The notes: generated from the sequence alone by a model not told the origin. DNA of 64,000 nucleotides from Limnanthes douglasii subsp. nivea (GCA_036936605.1 JAUPFV010000001.1:170214643-170278642); one strand, 5' to 3'; shown: positions 10,801 through 23,185, counted from the stretch's first letter. Program-made: numbers and translations.

Positions 10801-12300
10801 GGTAGGATTCTAATATTATTCTGACTAGAAAAATGATGACGTGATTCTAAATTTTCATAGTCACTTAACGTTGAGAATATTCCACCCATTTCAATCATCT
10901 GAATTGCTTCAATCTCCGGGCTTTCCTTAGATCATTTATTCAATATCTCATTTTTTTACTCACTTTTTGACTATTATCTTCCATCTTAGAAATATCTTAA
11001 CTTGTTAAGTTGACAACAGAGGTTTTAGGCACCTGGACTTCTTTGTGTTCCTTGCTATTTTGTATTACATCATTGTGAGTTAAGCTCATTTTCCTTAGGT
11101 ATAATCAATTTCACTTTTGGTATTTATATCTTTATTTTATTATTAGAGTTATTGTTTGCACTTGAGAATTGTTTTCTAACTGAATAGTTTATTGCTGAGT
11201 CAATATACCAATTTGAACACTATCTCATTTTATGGATTTTGTCAACTTCTTACAGGTTAATTTATTGTGTCATAAATGATAACATACTTGAGAGTATAGA
11301 GGGATTTCACTATAAGATATATGCACCCAAAAACAATCATTTTCACCAAATTCTATCCAAACCTTATGGATAAGTTTTTGACACATCAACCATAATCTAG
11401 GCTCTACACTAGTTATGCTTGGCCCTATGCTTATCAGGTACCCAAAACTTTTGTACCTTACCTACTCAAGAATCAAATGTCATAATCATACTTTCGTTGT
11501 ATAAGATCTCTGGTATGTTTGCAAAAAAATCTAAGTAGGAGTAATTGGACATTCAGTCGTTGGATTGAAGTCTCGTGGAGAATTCTCCTATGGACCACAC
11601 GCTTCTTTTCCAGATCTTACTATGAATCTTTTTGAATATAAAATTCAAGCGTAATATGTATTGCATCCCAAGAAGATATGTTAACCTCTCATGTGTAAGT
11701 TAAACTTATCCATTAATATTTGAATAAGACTGAGTTGAGGCTTATATTTATTGAATTTGCCAACCAATATAGTTTTTGTCAAATTTAACAGCATTTATGT
11801 TAGTTGTATCGAAATGTGATCACTACTTACTTGAATGTAGGCATATTTCAGAGTTCATAACTTTGACTTGCCCAAAGTAGCATATGTATAGAACATAACT
11901 TCTTTATCTGTCAACGGAGTATTCTTCCTTACAAGATTTATAGTACAAATTTGTTTTGTTAATAATTAAGGTTCATTGATTTTAATAATTTCTTTGTCAA
12001 ATGGTTGTGCAGGAAAATTAGTCTCATTCTTCTCCATTTTTTTAATTTCTGGATACTAATACATACCTCATATTTTAGATACAAAGATTGAATATAGATT
12101 ATTTGAAATGTTAATTCAACAAATTTATTCCTTACATAATCTTCTTTCTATACTATTTTTATCTTTTTGAAACCGAAAATCAGTCAACTTGAATAATTCA
12201 AAAATCCAAAGACTTCAAGAGCTGAATTTTTGGTTCTCAAAACGTTCCTCTCGTAGTAGTCTCGAACCCAATTCGTGCCACAAATTATGTTTTATTAATT
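7851..12300 (-). mobile_element. L1-type LINE copy (a), decayed, cut at its 3' side by Tat element 1
   Basis: Minus-strand non-LTR retrotransposon aligned by eye with the copy at 57632-62600. Recognisable parts, from 5' to 3': ORF1 with VWIEFGENDCFWVHISY (about 11290-11370), endonuclease with LMGNFNIITSAKEK (10244-10285), and reverse transcriptase with QDNILLAQELVHDFNK and DMSKAFDGLSHKFI (about 9555-9700). The thumb/zinc region continues to 7851, where homology ends abruptly next to the Tat LTR; the RNase H end seen in copy (b) at 57170-57540 is missing. Stops and frameshifts are everywhere. Confidence 0.82.
10050..10289 (-). pseudogene. Endonuclease fragment of LINE copy (a)
   Basis: The open stretch starts with LMGNFNIITSAKEKTSF, the degenerate form of the GDFN(A/I)I...EK signature of the APE-like endonuclease that nicks target DNA for LINE integration. 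The Asp of GDFN is replaced by Asn, so catalysis would be impaired. It continues with FNKSIIDCHLKDIGYEVP, the usual 'F...I..C.L.D.G' segment. The aligned place in copy (b) reads LLIEDFNVI (about 60690-60760). Confidence 0.7.
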
Positions 12301-13765
12301 TAGATACTTAAAAGGATATAATAAAACATTAAAAGTTACAACTCTTATAAATATGAACAAAATTTATTAATATATAATATGAAAGAATGATTCATTGAAG
12401 TAAACATAAAGAATAAATATTGAAAAATATATAAACTATAATGAAAAAATACAAATATATATATACTATTATATATTGATGTTTATTTATTTTTAGTAAT
12501 CATTTATTGTGGTTCATAATCACAGGTTAAAATATTGTTATGCGGTTATCGAGTTACAATAAATTTTCATAAAAAAATAAAAAACAATAAAAAGAAATTA
12601 CTTTTTAATATTATTTTTAATAAATATTATAAGTTAATAAATTTTATTGTTAAATATGATGAAATTTGTCTAAATGAAATACGCAAAGTGGAATATAGGG
12701 TTAGAGAAATAAAAAAACGTTATGATAAAAAAGCCTACAAAACTGCTCGTAGTCGAGTTATAAAAGTACCAATGAACACCTACTTGGATCTTTTATTTTA
12801 TTAAAGTCAATTGATAGATAGTAAATCGTTATGTTTCCCTTTTGGCTTCCGAAAACATCTCAAGAAGATTTGAAACAAGATACTCGAAAGAGAGATCAGC
12901 GACTGTTAATGTGATGTTAATTGAGTTGGTCATCCTCAACAAGGGCATATTGCTGTCAATTGGGACCACAACTTCCATTATATAGAACATAAAAAATGCA
13001 TTTTATACTACTATGTTTTTTTGGGTTGTTTTGTATGACCATATGACTTCTTAAAGACTATTTGCTCACCTTCATACAAATCATTCGCTGAGACAATGTA
13101 TCTTTTTCACGAGTGTGCCGAATAAATATTGTGTTAGAAAGTCTCACTTACGGGATGGTTCATACAAAGATCTATAACGGTACACCCTCATATGGAAAAC
13201 ATTCTTTTGCTTTTTCATGTGAGGAAGAGTTAGACTTCGGTTCTAATAAACTATTTATATAAATCATTATAATGCAAAAATAATTATAACTTTAACAATT
13301 GTTATAACATGCAAAACAAAATCTCAATTAATCACAGAAGTCTAATATCTAAATAAAAAAATGTTTTTTTTCAAAAAACCTTTGGTTATCAATGATACAA
13401 TAAGAGTAAGATCATATGACAAAATAAAAGAATACAATCATAATTTTTAACAAACCATGATATGCCTTCTAGTTGGTATAAACCAACAAACCCCATAGTT
13501 TGTATCTATTTCAATAATCGAACCATAATACAAGACGACCATGGAGTTTGTATTACCTCAAACATGGACGATCACATGCCTAAATTCTCATTAATATATT
13601 AAAAGATCGTATTGATATGATTGTATAGAGGTTTTCAAAAGTTTGGACACATGTGATAGTTGGTCAATATGATCGACCTAAGACTACGACTAATTGAAAT
13701 CTAGGTTGAATTAATCTTGTATCGAAGGTATGTCAACTAAATTTTTAATCTAACTAGTGTGACAC
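12300..13765. repeat. Dispersed repeat R, copy 1 (tail and C part)
   Basis: AT-rich sequence that matches 27420-29282 over its length, including AAATCTCAATTAATCACAGA / AAGTCTAATATCTAAATAAA (about 13318-13358) against 28757-28795, and AAGGTATGTCAACTAAAT (13726) against 29251. No convincing protein. The 12535-12804 open frame is very A/T-rich and lysine/asparagine-rich and its counterpart near 27600-27830 is not open, so it is not called as a gene. Confidence 0.6.
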
Positions 13766-14840
13766 ACTTAAGAAATAACAAGTCCATCACAAATAATACA
13801 AAATATCAACCAATCATTCAAATGAATAACAATTATCATTGTGGTTTAAGTCCGAAGCAATACTACATCCAATAGAAGACTTACTCTTGATTCGATGAGT
13901 GAAGTAACCAAATAAATTATAGATGGGTACGCGAGTAAAAACAAAATTGGATATTGACTCAAAGTTACTAACACATATTACGTATTTGTTTTTATAAATT
14001 GCTAGTGTTATCCATAGGATTAACTAATAATTTATAAATTATTTGTCATTATCAACGCTTAATTAAATCCAATACGATTAAAAGTATGTATCCTTAAATG
14101 CAAGAAAACAAAATACACAAAAGCCAAAATTGTAATCGATTAAATTTTGATATGAATTATGAATTATTTCTTAAATTTAACACAATAACCTAATGTTAAA
14201 TCTAGTATAATTTAGTTCTTTTATAATAATAAAAAAATTAAAATGTCAAACATTTTTCAATACGGTAGTAAACAAATTTTATTCAAAAGTTTTACACTAT
14301 TATTTTTTCTTTCACAACTAGTCTATAATCATAAAACATGTACATGTAATAATTTACATAATAAGAGTTTCTCTTATAATACATCAAGAGGTTCTTTAAT
14401 CATCGTCATATTTCAACTTCTACAATACATTTAGCGTTTCTTTTATATTGCAACATATAAACTGATACATAAAATAGATATTTCTAATATTTTGTTGGTT
14501 ATTATTTTTTTATTCAATAATAAAAATTCAATTACAACACGATTAGTATTTTTTTCATTTTTAATGCCAGAATTCTAAAGAACTATCCTAAAATATAGAT
14601 ATTAAAATAAAAAATATATTACCGTTGTATATACTATAATAGTTTAAAATTGTCTTATTGGAATACACACAAGAAACTTAATTTCTTAAAAACAATATCC
14701 AGATAGGATATTAAGTTAACTAGATTAAATAATAAAATAAATAATAATAATATTTTTTAAACTAAAATAAAAAAAATATTAATATAGATTAAAAACCGTA
14801 TAAAGTATATGAATTTTAGTTTCATCATAATATTATTATG
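13766..14840. other. AT-rich interval without recognisable gene
   Basis: No domain, RNA gene or terminal repeat could be recognised. The one open stretch (14243-14434) is low-complexity and lacks support. Confidence 0.4.
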
Positions 14841-15584
14841 GGGTCAAGCTATATATACCCAATTCGGGTTTAAATATACCCAATTTTGAGTCCAAAGGTG
14901 ATCTAAGTATACCCAAATTTTGACAAAAATACCCTTTTCTAGGTATATAAGGTTTTTTTTACTAATCTTATCCACCTCATTTTTTCTCTTACACTCTCTA
15001 ACTTCTCTCTAAAACCTTCAAGTTCTCTCTAATTTATCCGGCGAACTAAAATCCGGCGAACTAAAATCCGGCGAACTAAAATATAAAAACTTAGTCTTAG
15101 TATCAAAATTTAGGGTTATGGTTGAATTAGGTATTTCGGCCGGAAAATGGCCTCCAAACACCCTAAAATTCTGATTTTTTAGTAATTAATTTTTTAATTT
15201 TTTTAAAACAAAAACTTCAAAAAAACAAGTTCTGATTTTGTGTTTTCACTAGAAGAAGTTAAAAAAAATTAAAAAGAGTTTGAATGTTCTTGAGGCAACT
15301 TTGAATGTTCAAGAACAATTTGAAGAATTTCACAAAATTGTAGTAATATGGGGTTTGATCTAGTAGAGAGTTGTGTTTTTTTGGTATACATAACCAAATA
15401 GATTGTTTTGTGAATTGGGTGTATCTAGGATATACTTAGTGTTTTTTTTACTTAGTGGCAATTCGGATATTAAATGAAAGTTCAAGGGTTTTTTCGTCCT
15501 AAAAAAATCAAACAAAAGTCAACTGCGTTTTTTGGGTATACTTAAATCACATTTGGGTATATATAGCCATACCCTATTATTATG
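14831..15584. mobile_element. Mutator-like MITE, 734 bp (14841-15574), with 10-bp target site duplication
   Basis: The element starts GGGTCAAGCTATATATACCC (14841-14860); the reverse complement of its end (15555-15574) is GGGTATGGCTATATATACCC, 17 of 20 identical. A weaker inverted match continues inward (AAGTATACCCAAA near 14906 against TTGGGTATACTT near 15535). Both sides are bounded by a perfect direct repeat TATTATTATG (14831-14840 and 15575-15584). A 9-11 bp duplication is typical of Mutator-like elements; the flank is simple-sequence-like, so the exact length could be off by a base. No transposase is present. The interior has three 15-bp repeats and no gene that I recognise. Confidence 0.8.
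15038..15082 (+). repeat. Three perfect 15-bp tandem repeats inside the MITE
   Basis: CCGGCGAACTAAAAT occurs three times back to back (15038-15052, 15053-15067, 15068-15082). GC-rich compared with the surroundings. Confidence 0.95.
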
Positions 15585-16009
15585 ATAGCTGCATTCTAAA
15601 TCTCTATTTAAAACTCATAAATGAAATACAAAGAGAGAGTAAATTTTAGATTTAAAAATGTTAAAAACAACCATCAACATGACTTGTTTTAATTTGAGCA
15701 AATCTTATCAATGTTGGGCATTTTAATCATAGTTTTAACTAGTCTTATATCCACGCGTTTTTGTAAGAATATATATTTATAATTTTTTGTTTTAAATTAT
15801 TAAAAACATGATATTATACAAAATCCAAAATATTATATCATACAGAAATATATCAAACCACGGTATAAATGTCTAGAATTATATAAACGCAAATAATAAT
15901 TTTTTACTAGTACCCTAACATCACATGGTACCATAAACAAATATATATTTTTATTCGTTTCATAAAAAATATTACATCACATGGTACCATCAAAAATATA
16001 TAAAAATAT

Positions 16010-16060
<51 letters not shown>

Positions 16061-17830
16061 TATAAAATTTTATAATGAGTAAAAACTGTGTTTTGTGATG
16101 GTTATAATTGTGTTAAAATTCACTTTAAGTTGTTTCTTAAATTTGTGATGTGTATGAAAATGGAAACTGAAATATAATTATTGAGATATATAAGTTATGT
16201 TTTGTCTATTAAAAATCTAAGTATGTTGAAATTGTTCTCCAAAATATTTAGAGAACAGTAAATTCATGTATTGCAGACGATAATAAAAAACTACTAAAAC
16301 CAAGATGAATCAATAGTTGTTAAAAATTCAATTAGCTCGGATAAATATTAATGATAACTAACCACATATAATTCCAGCAACAAGATAGAAGTGAACCTAA
16401 CAAAATCAAGTTATCAAACAAAATGAGACCCCAATACATTTTACAATGACCTTAAGTCACCAAAATATTATGAGTCACATTATACTATGCTTATAATCTA
16501 TAATAAAGCCTCGTATAATCAGAATAAATTCATTATACGTATAATCAATATTGGTATAAACACATAGCATTTATTTAGTTATGATTATGTTCACCTACTA
16601 AGATAGAGATAGACACAATAGTGGCCACTACCTTAACAATAGTCTCATTATCCTTCTCTTCAATGGAATCACCTCCTCCAAAGTGGGAAACAAGTCATTA
16701 TACATATAATTTATTTAAAAAATATTATATAATTGTCCATCATTGTAAAAAAATCTACGAGACTTGTAATATTTGATTAAGTAAAAAACGAACTGAGAAG
16801 TCCAAATCTCCCATGCTCCACCCATTATGACAACATACAAGTTACCATATCCATCTCATTGGTATTCGCACAACCACGAAGAATGTTGAGCGAGTTCAAA
16901 AAATTGCATACTTTAGCTAATGGAGGAAATAAGTCTTTGTTCATTTCATCTAAGTATAGTAGAATTCATTGAACCTAACTGATTTTCAACATTTTTCACT
17001 TATGTTCAAAGTTTTGGTAAATTTAAACATCTTTATCCATGTTACAGATGACAAATGATCTATAACAAAGATATTACCTACTTTCTCTGAAAATTATATG
17101 ATATTTAGCTCGGTAATTGTTATCAAATAACGAAAGAATATATTGCTTGGAAAGTTGACAAAAATAAGATAAGAACATCTATCTTTATGGTATTTATTCT
17201 CAATTGGAAAATGGTAAAGTCGTTCAAGAAATAGTTCAATAGTAATATATGACATATCATTATCTATATGTCCAATTTCTCTTTTGGAAGACTCAAATTT
17301 TCCTACGTGCAGCTCTTATCCTCTGTGCTCCCACTTTTATACCTCAAATTTGGAGCATGCACGGTTGATTCTTCTTTTCATCTCATTTAGTAAAACCTAA
17401 GAATGACATATAGCTTGGGAATTTGCTCACTCATCTCTTCATGATAAACGTTTGAGTGTGTGCATATGCATCAATATTAAGATATATAGAAAATATAACA
17501 TGAGCTAAACCAAACATTGGATAATAAATCTATAAATACCTACCACTAGTTGTTATGTACTAAATTTATATATGATGAGAATAAGATAAACAATTCAGAT
17601 ATTAAAAACAATATGAGAGTAGGTCATCTTAATCTAAGCCTGCAATTTAAATTTTAGCACATTATTAAGACTTCAACCATTTCTTGTGGAATAAAAAAAT
17701 CATAACTTTAAATTCGCAATTTCTTAAAAGATATAAATAATAAGAGTTAATTGTTGTTATTATTTCTAATGTAACCTATGCAGTACTTTCAAGGAAAGTT
17801 ATGACATTCAACTGAAGAGAAGCATTGTGA
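15585..17830. other. AT-rich interval with short repeats, no recognisable gene
   Basis: Holds a 17-bp direct repeat ACATCACATGGTACCAT (15918 and 15974, 56 bp apart) and an AT microsatellite. From 16100 to 17830 neither strand gives a frame with a domain I recognise. Confidence 0.4.
16012..16058. repeat. (AT)n microsatellite
   Basis: Uninterrupted AT dinucleotide run of about 23 units. Confidence 0.95.
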
Positions 17831-19080
17831 TTGTTAAATTCTCTTTTCATTTTACACTTTAAGGTCCATTTAGGCAACCAATCATCAACCTTGTTTTGGA
17901 CCCTATTAATGTGAGAAATGATCATATAAGAAGATACTCAACGTCTCAAACAATTCAATATAGGTTCAAGATATTTAGGATAGCTTCATGTAGTTAGTAG
18001 ATCGACCAAAATTTCAGAATCGGTTTTAATATCTACATTAACAAGATCTTTATGATTAGTGGGGTAAGTTTACCATAAAGATTTCCATGACTTGAAATAA
18101 TGTTGTCTTTGTTATTCCTGATTATAATCCTTTCACTGCCTTCTCTATTTGCTAAACATAAGCCATTCGTATTAAGATTCACTCTTTTAGGAATAGGTTA
18201 GAATCGAGGATAAATAACTAGGCTTTTTGCTAGAGAGAATATGACTGAATCAACCAAGCTATAATGCATCAGACTTGTAGGGAATCCACTGTTTGTTCTT
18301 GAATAAGTTAGCATGATCAAGTCTAGATACAATACTCTTGATATAGTTGATAGGATAAATAGGATCACAAATATCTTTATGTTTAACCTTGTTTCTATAA
18401 TGCCAAATCACCGAACAAATATTTTGAGGCACAATGGAACAGATATGAACCTCTTTGTTAGAATTCCAGAACCAACTTCCTAACATGTGAGCAGGAGTCA
18501 TGAATCTGTGAGTCTTAATCTTGAAAATTTTAGAAAAGAAACATAATATTTTCCATGAGAAATTTCATTCAATGAAGAGGTGATTAGTGGTTTCCAAACT
18601 TCAATAGAACTGGCATTTAAACACTAAAGTTATATGCCTCTTTTGCATATTAGAATCAGTAGGAATCCAACAATCCAAAGAGACTAGATTTGTTATGCTG
18701 AGTTTTGATAATATTCCAAGTGTCTTTAGTGTTATAGGACCCTTCCTTAGAAGCCAACCAACAAAGAGAATCCTCAACATTATCTCTTAATGAGATCTTA
18801 CCAATAGAGTCCATATCATTATGAGATATAAATTATCTAAGATTAGGCTTATTCCAACTTTTATGAACGTAATAATGTTAACCTTATTATGAATGTATCG
18901 TCTGTTATCAGTGTGATCATCAAGCATAATGAGATGAGAGTTTCTAAACTAGTTATCAAGGAAAAATTCAATGTCTCCTCTACCAACTTTCCACTTAACT
19001 TTAGACTCAGCAATGTTCTTAATTTTAGATAACATTTTCCAAACCTGAGAGAAAAACTCAGTGTTGTAGTTAACTTGTAA
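17830..19080 (-). mobile_element. LINE 3' fragment (copy e): RT tail, zinc region and RNase H
   Basis: Minus strand reads KVKWKVGRGDIEFFLDN (about 18940-18990), the segment found after RT in plant L1 elements. A zinc-knuckle-like region follows (CQFY...NHLFIE), then IWHYRNKVKHKDI (18360-18400). The RNase H domain then gives PKRVNLNTNGLCLANREGSE (about 18120-18200) and ends HINRVQNKVDDWLPKW (about 17870-17915), matching the HIFREHNLLVD ending of copy (b). The 5' two-thirds are missing, as expected for a 5'-truncated LINE. Confidence 0.72.
18259..18501 (-). pseudogene. Open stretch of LINE copy (e), linker between zinc region and RNase H
   Basis: An 80-codon frame with SIVPQNICSVIWHYRNKVKHKD, equivalent to the W..W..RN..+F stretch that precedes the RNase H domain in plant L1 polyproteins. 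It has no start of its own and is a remnant of the polyprotein. Confidence 0.6.
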
Positions 19081-19410
19081 AGGGTGAATATTATTGCCCA
19101 AACATCAATCTTGTAGTATACAATATTACAAATTTGTAATGTTGAGGGCTATGATATAACAATTAATATCTACGAATGAGATTTGTAGAATAGTGGAGTG
19201 AAATAAATTTAAATGGGCCAATCATGTAGATTTGGATTCACCACTTTTACTATATTAAGCAACATTTTTGAAGGAAGGATGAACAATAATTATACGACTA
19301 TAACTTTTCACATTTTCTCTCTATACCTCACATGTTTATCTCTTTACCTCGTATATATTTGGACTATCGAATTCGTATAGTTTGGTCATCGGTATTAGTG
19401 TCAATATTAG

Positions 19411-20345
19411 TGATGACGCGGCGGGAATAGAAGAAGAAATAGTGATAGATAAAACCCTAATTCGAAGGTAACATGATAAAACCCTAATATAAGGGTAACA
19501 AACACTCAAATGTTTAGAGATAAAAAATATATTATTTTGAAAAACTTATTTAAAAGTAAAAGTATATGAGGTTTTATATAAGAGATGCTTAAAACCCTAA
19601 ATTAAAATACAAGAAACTAAAATAAATGTTTTAAAATAAAATTAAATTATGTCTTAATACAATTATATTTGATTTAAATAACATAAGATATTTGAATAAA
19701 ATAAAAAAAAGGTTTTTGTTTATACTTTATGGGCTACATCATCCTTCCCTATTTGACAAGAACTTGTTTTTTCAATTGTTACGTTGAGAATTATACTTGT
19801 TAACCTTATCAGAATAAGATAAATTCTTCTCGAGTATTCCTTATTCAACGTCACATTGAAACCATCCAGTTCATGATAAAAACTTGGTTTCGAAAGCCTT
19901 TTCATAGCTTGAAAACAAAACACCATGTCCAGTTGATGAAAAATATTGGTTTGGAAAACCTCTTCATAGCTTTAGGCAACATCTCGATAAGCAAGTTTCT
20001 CCTTGATCCGAAGATTGGTAGCCAATTTAAACTACTCCAGTAACCGGTAAATAAGATCGTTATTGAAACAGCTGGTGTGTCCCCTCATACTCAAACTATC
20101 TCCCGATCTTCATGACCATATGTGTTCTTCTCTTCTTTAAACCTTGAATCAGAATAGTCAAGCTTTAGAAACATGCTTCCCCGTGGCATGAACTAAGGCT
20201 ATGATACCAAACTGATCACGCGACGGTAATAGAAGAAGAAGCAACGATAGATGAAATCATAATTCAAGGGTAACATGATAAAACCCTAATTCAAGGGTAA
20301 CATGATAAAACTCTAATTCAAGGGTAGCATGATAAAACCCTAATC
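19411..20345 (-). mobile_element. TRIM-like small LTR element (tentative)
   Basis: Two direct repeats begin TGATGACGCGGCGGGAATAG (19411) and TGATCACGCGACGGTAATAG (20212) and stay similar through a series of AAACCCTAATTC units. Just left of the second one, GGCTATGATACCA (about 20193-20205) is the complement of TGGTATCATAGCC, one mismatch from the initiator-Met primer binding site TGGTATCAGAGCC of copia elements. This fits a minus-strand element with the 5' LTR on the right. The interior (about 19690-20205) has no transposon protein. A minus-strand TATATAAA (about 19578) lies in the left repeat. The LTR right ends are unclear, so the call is tentative. Confidence 0.5.
20261..20341 (+). repeat. 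Three 27-bp tandem repeats
   Basis: Units start AATTCAAGGGTAACATGAT at 20261, 20288 and 20315, with single-base differences (CCCT/CTCT, TAACAT/TAGCAT). Related, less regular units lie at about 19457-19500 in the left LTR candidate. Confidence 0.95.
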
Positions 20346-20539
20346 TGACTGAAATTTACAAAGATATTTTCGAAAAAAATAAATTAACAATATTAATATA
20401 TTAAAACGAAAATATTTTAATATAAAAATTTCTTCAATTAAAATAATAATTTTGTAATATAATAATTTTTTTATTTAAAAATGATAAAAAAAAATATGGA
20501 GACAAATTCAATTTTAGATTCAGAAAGTTAAAAACAATT

Positions 20540-20960
20540 ATTTTATCTTATAACTTTTTTATACGTCCAAATCTTACTTAGGACTTGATGTATTTTGTTT
20601 ATATTTTTATTGTGTAGGTTTTTTGGTCAATTCCGGTTAATTAAGATTAATAACTAAGTCCAAAAAAATAATTGGAGATCAAATCCAAAATAAAAAATTA
20701 ATAAATGAGGTTAGGTTAAAGTAAATATTAGCGATGACAAAAAGAAAATTATAAAGTACTAATTGAAAAGGTTGGAAATAATAATATCTAAGATGTAATA
20801 GTTAAAAATTAAAAATGGAAATCCTTTTTACTTAAAAAATATATAATATGACTTTATTTTTGAAATAAATGTACGATTGAAATATAACTAAACTAAAAAT
20901 GAATATATCTTGGATTTATTAAAATTACCAACAGATGCGGACATATAATTAAAAATAAAA
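20540..20960. repeat. Dispersed repeat R, copy 2 (front-to-tail junction)
   Basis: Shares AACTAAAAATGAATATAT / CTTGGATT (about 20890-20920) and the preceding AAATAAATGT...GAAATATAAC motif with 48075-48120, 27440-27520 and 41300-41350, in the same orientation. Confidence 0.5.
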
Positions 20961-21480
20961 ATGTTTATGTTTGTCTATTCAAGTATGACTGTCACTATCG
21001 AAATTCCACGGATAATCTGGTTGTGCTTTTGGGAGGCCCAGAGTTGTTGGTTGTCAATAGGATAACTTGGGTCTACTTAAATGTTTGCTGAAGTCTGAAG
21101 AATTGATGTTACTCCGGCTGAGGCAATGGATATCCTTACTCCGTTCTAAACAACAGTGGTGCTTCAATGTTTACAACTGATTGATTTGTTGGTTTTTCTT
21201 TTTCTAGCAGAGATTCTCAAGCCTTCTGGCCTCTCTAGTCTTAGTTTGAAGTAGGGGTTTGACTTCTCTTTCATTTCGATGAATGTTGTCGCCACTTTTT
21301 GTTTCAGCGCAAAGACCATGCTTCGAATTTTTTATGTTCATCTTTTGGCAGACGATCTTTTGTTATTTTTCATGGTCTACATAATAGATTTGACTTTAAA
21401 ACTTAAAAGATTGATTGTTGATAAACGAAAGATATTAGTATGTTCATTCGTTCACTATTAAGAAAGTCGCATAATTTCAT
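20961..21480. other. Less AT-rich interval without recognised gene
   Basis: Contains short open stretches (21279-21461 +) but no domain or splice pattern that I can support. Confidence 0.35.
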
Positions 21481-22110
21481 TAGGAAACACTTTAAAGGAT
21501 TTTAGAGAAAAAATTTATCGATGAACATTCTCCATCTCCTCGTCTATATACGAATCAGATTCTTTACCGAGTTGACATGAGCTAGTTTGAACTTCTACGT
21601 TGTTTTTGTTTTTCAAGAAAGAAAAACTTTGTTTCCACATACGACATGAATTGATGTGAAAAATGAAATAATTAGGTTTGATTGGAAATAAAAAAAAAAT
21701 TATATAAACAAATTAGAGAAAAAAAAATTGATAATACAATAATTCTTTATTGTATTTTTTATTTTTATTGAATAAAAAAATGTTTTGCCTCTTTGATTAA
21801 AAGTTATTTTACAATTATATACATTAGAATAGTTTAAAATTGTGTAACTCCAATACATGTCCCGTATAATTGAATTCATTTATTAGTATATTGTTAACAC
21901 TTTTTTTTATCTTTAATTATAAACCATAACAACATACAACTATCAAATTATTTAATGGCATATTCCTTTTATAAAATAAAATAAACTTATAGTATGAGTA
22001 TAATTAGCTAAAAAATAAAAGCTCCATGTTGTTTAAGAGTGATAAAAAGATATGAATATGTATTAAATTTTATATTAAATAAAATTTGAAAAACTTTTTA
22101 ATTTTTAATT
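21481..22110. repeat. Dispersed repeat R, copy 3 (front part)
   Basis: Landmarks in order: CTCCATCTCCTCGTC (21524), GAGCTAGTTTGAACTTCTAC (21579), AATTGATGTGAAAAATGA (21650), and CATACAACTATCAAATTA (21933). The same order is seen at 42000-42400, 47260-47620 and 55660-56040. Confidence 0.6.
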
Positions 22111-22277
22111 TTTTAGGATTAAATACAATTTTAGACCCAAAACCCTAACTATATTATCCATTTAAGATCCACATTTTCATGTTTTTCTGAGAAATATGTG
22201 TTTTAGCCAAATATTTACCATTTAAGATCTTTTCATTACCTAAATAGCCTTACTCAATGTAAGACCCATTTAAGAGC

Positions 22278-22510
22278 TCACCTAATAGTATTTCCATGAA
22301 ACTGGAACAAATCAGTCGCTAGTGAAAAATAAATCTGGGTCTCCTCTGCTTTAAATAAACTTGAATTGAATCTAAATCCCGAATATAAAGCACATTTCGA
22401 ATTAGCTAATGACTCAAACAAAAGAAAGCAAATCTTGGAGTGTGATTTTTTTTCTTTTGTGTCACTTGAATTCAAAGAGAACGAAAAGCAAAAGAGTTTT
22501 GCTTTTGCTT
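22278..22510. other. Open but unidentified stretch
   Basis: The minus strand is open from 22538 to 22278 (86 codons, Ser/Phe/Lys-rich) but carries no motif I recognise. It adjoins the 240-bp duplication and may be the continuation of the same decayed gene. Confidence 0.25.
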
Positions 22511-22989
22511 CTACTTCTTGAGTAAACAAATTGTACATTCAAAATGTGTTATAGAAAACTTAAAATATCCACATACAGTACCTTCAACTATGGTAATGAA
22601 TTCAACTACTAAAAGGCGAGCTTTACCTATTATGTCGTTACAGGTTGATATAGTAGATTCCCACAATATGGAAGTGGAGCCAGCAACATATAGTTCCTCA
22701 AGATATGAAAGCTTTTGTATCAAACCAACTGGAATCTTTTATTGTTTAGTTTGCTTCTTGAGTAAGCAAATTGTATATTCAAAATTTGTTGTAGAAAACT
22801 TGAAATATCCACATACAGTACCTTCAACTATGGTAATGAATTCAACTCCTGAAATGCGAGCTTTACCTATTATGTCGTTACAGGTTGATATAGTAGATTC
22901 CCACAATTTGGAAGTGGAGCCGGCAACATATAGTTCCTTAAGAGATGAAAGCTTTTGTATCAAACCAACTGGAATCTTTTATTGTTTGG
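22510..22989. repeat. Tandem duplication of a 240-bp unit (two copies)
   Basis: The two halves differ by few bases and align at an exact 240-bp offset: CTTTACCTATTATGTCGTTA occurs at 22621 and again at 22861. Both strands stay open through both copies because 240 is a multiple of three. Confidence 0.95.
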
Positions 22990-23020
22990 TTTTGAACAAC
23001 CTGTTTGGGTTTGTTACGGT
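22511..23020 (-). pseudogene. Possible leucine-rich-repeat fragment of an NBS-LRR-type gene, duplicated
   Basis: The minus strand of each 240-bp unit reads IPVGLIQKLSSLKELYVAGS (second copy, about 22920-22979) and IQKLSYLEELYVAGS (first copy, about 22678-22722). This L..L..L..LY pattern resembles the LRR of plant resistance proteins, where 'IP..(L/V)I..LS.LEELY' is common. No NB-ARC or further repeats are seen nearby, and no start or splice sites can be named. The + strand is also open for 170 codons (22518-23030), so the coding strand is uncertain. I favour the minus strand because of the LRR-like spacing. Confidence 0.35.
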
Positions 23021-23185
23021 AAAAATATAGTTTTCAAAAGGATTCAAAATATATCATGAGTGGTACAAGTTCTGTTCGTCATAAAAAAAACAAAACCAAC
23101 GATATTGTTGGATTTTTATTCCAAATTATGGCTTAAAAGTTACAAATTTTTTAAAAAAATTAAATTTAAAGGGTAAACGAAGAAG

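Noticed and set aside
12535..12804. 89-codon + frame in R copy 1
   Set aside because: Lys/Asn/Tyr-rich translation of AT-rich DNA, and the homologous stretch in R copy 4 (about 27600-27840) is not open.
16012..16058. Possible CRISPR-like or regulatory array
   Set aside because: Simple AT microsatellite; CRISPR arrays do not occur in plant nuclear DNA and no spaced repeats of that kind are present.
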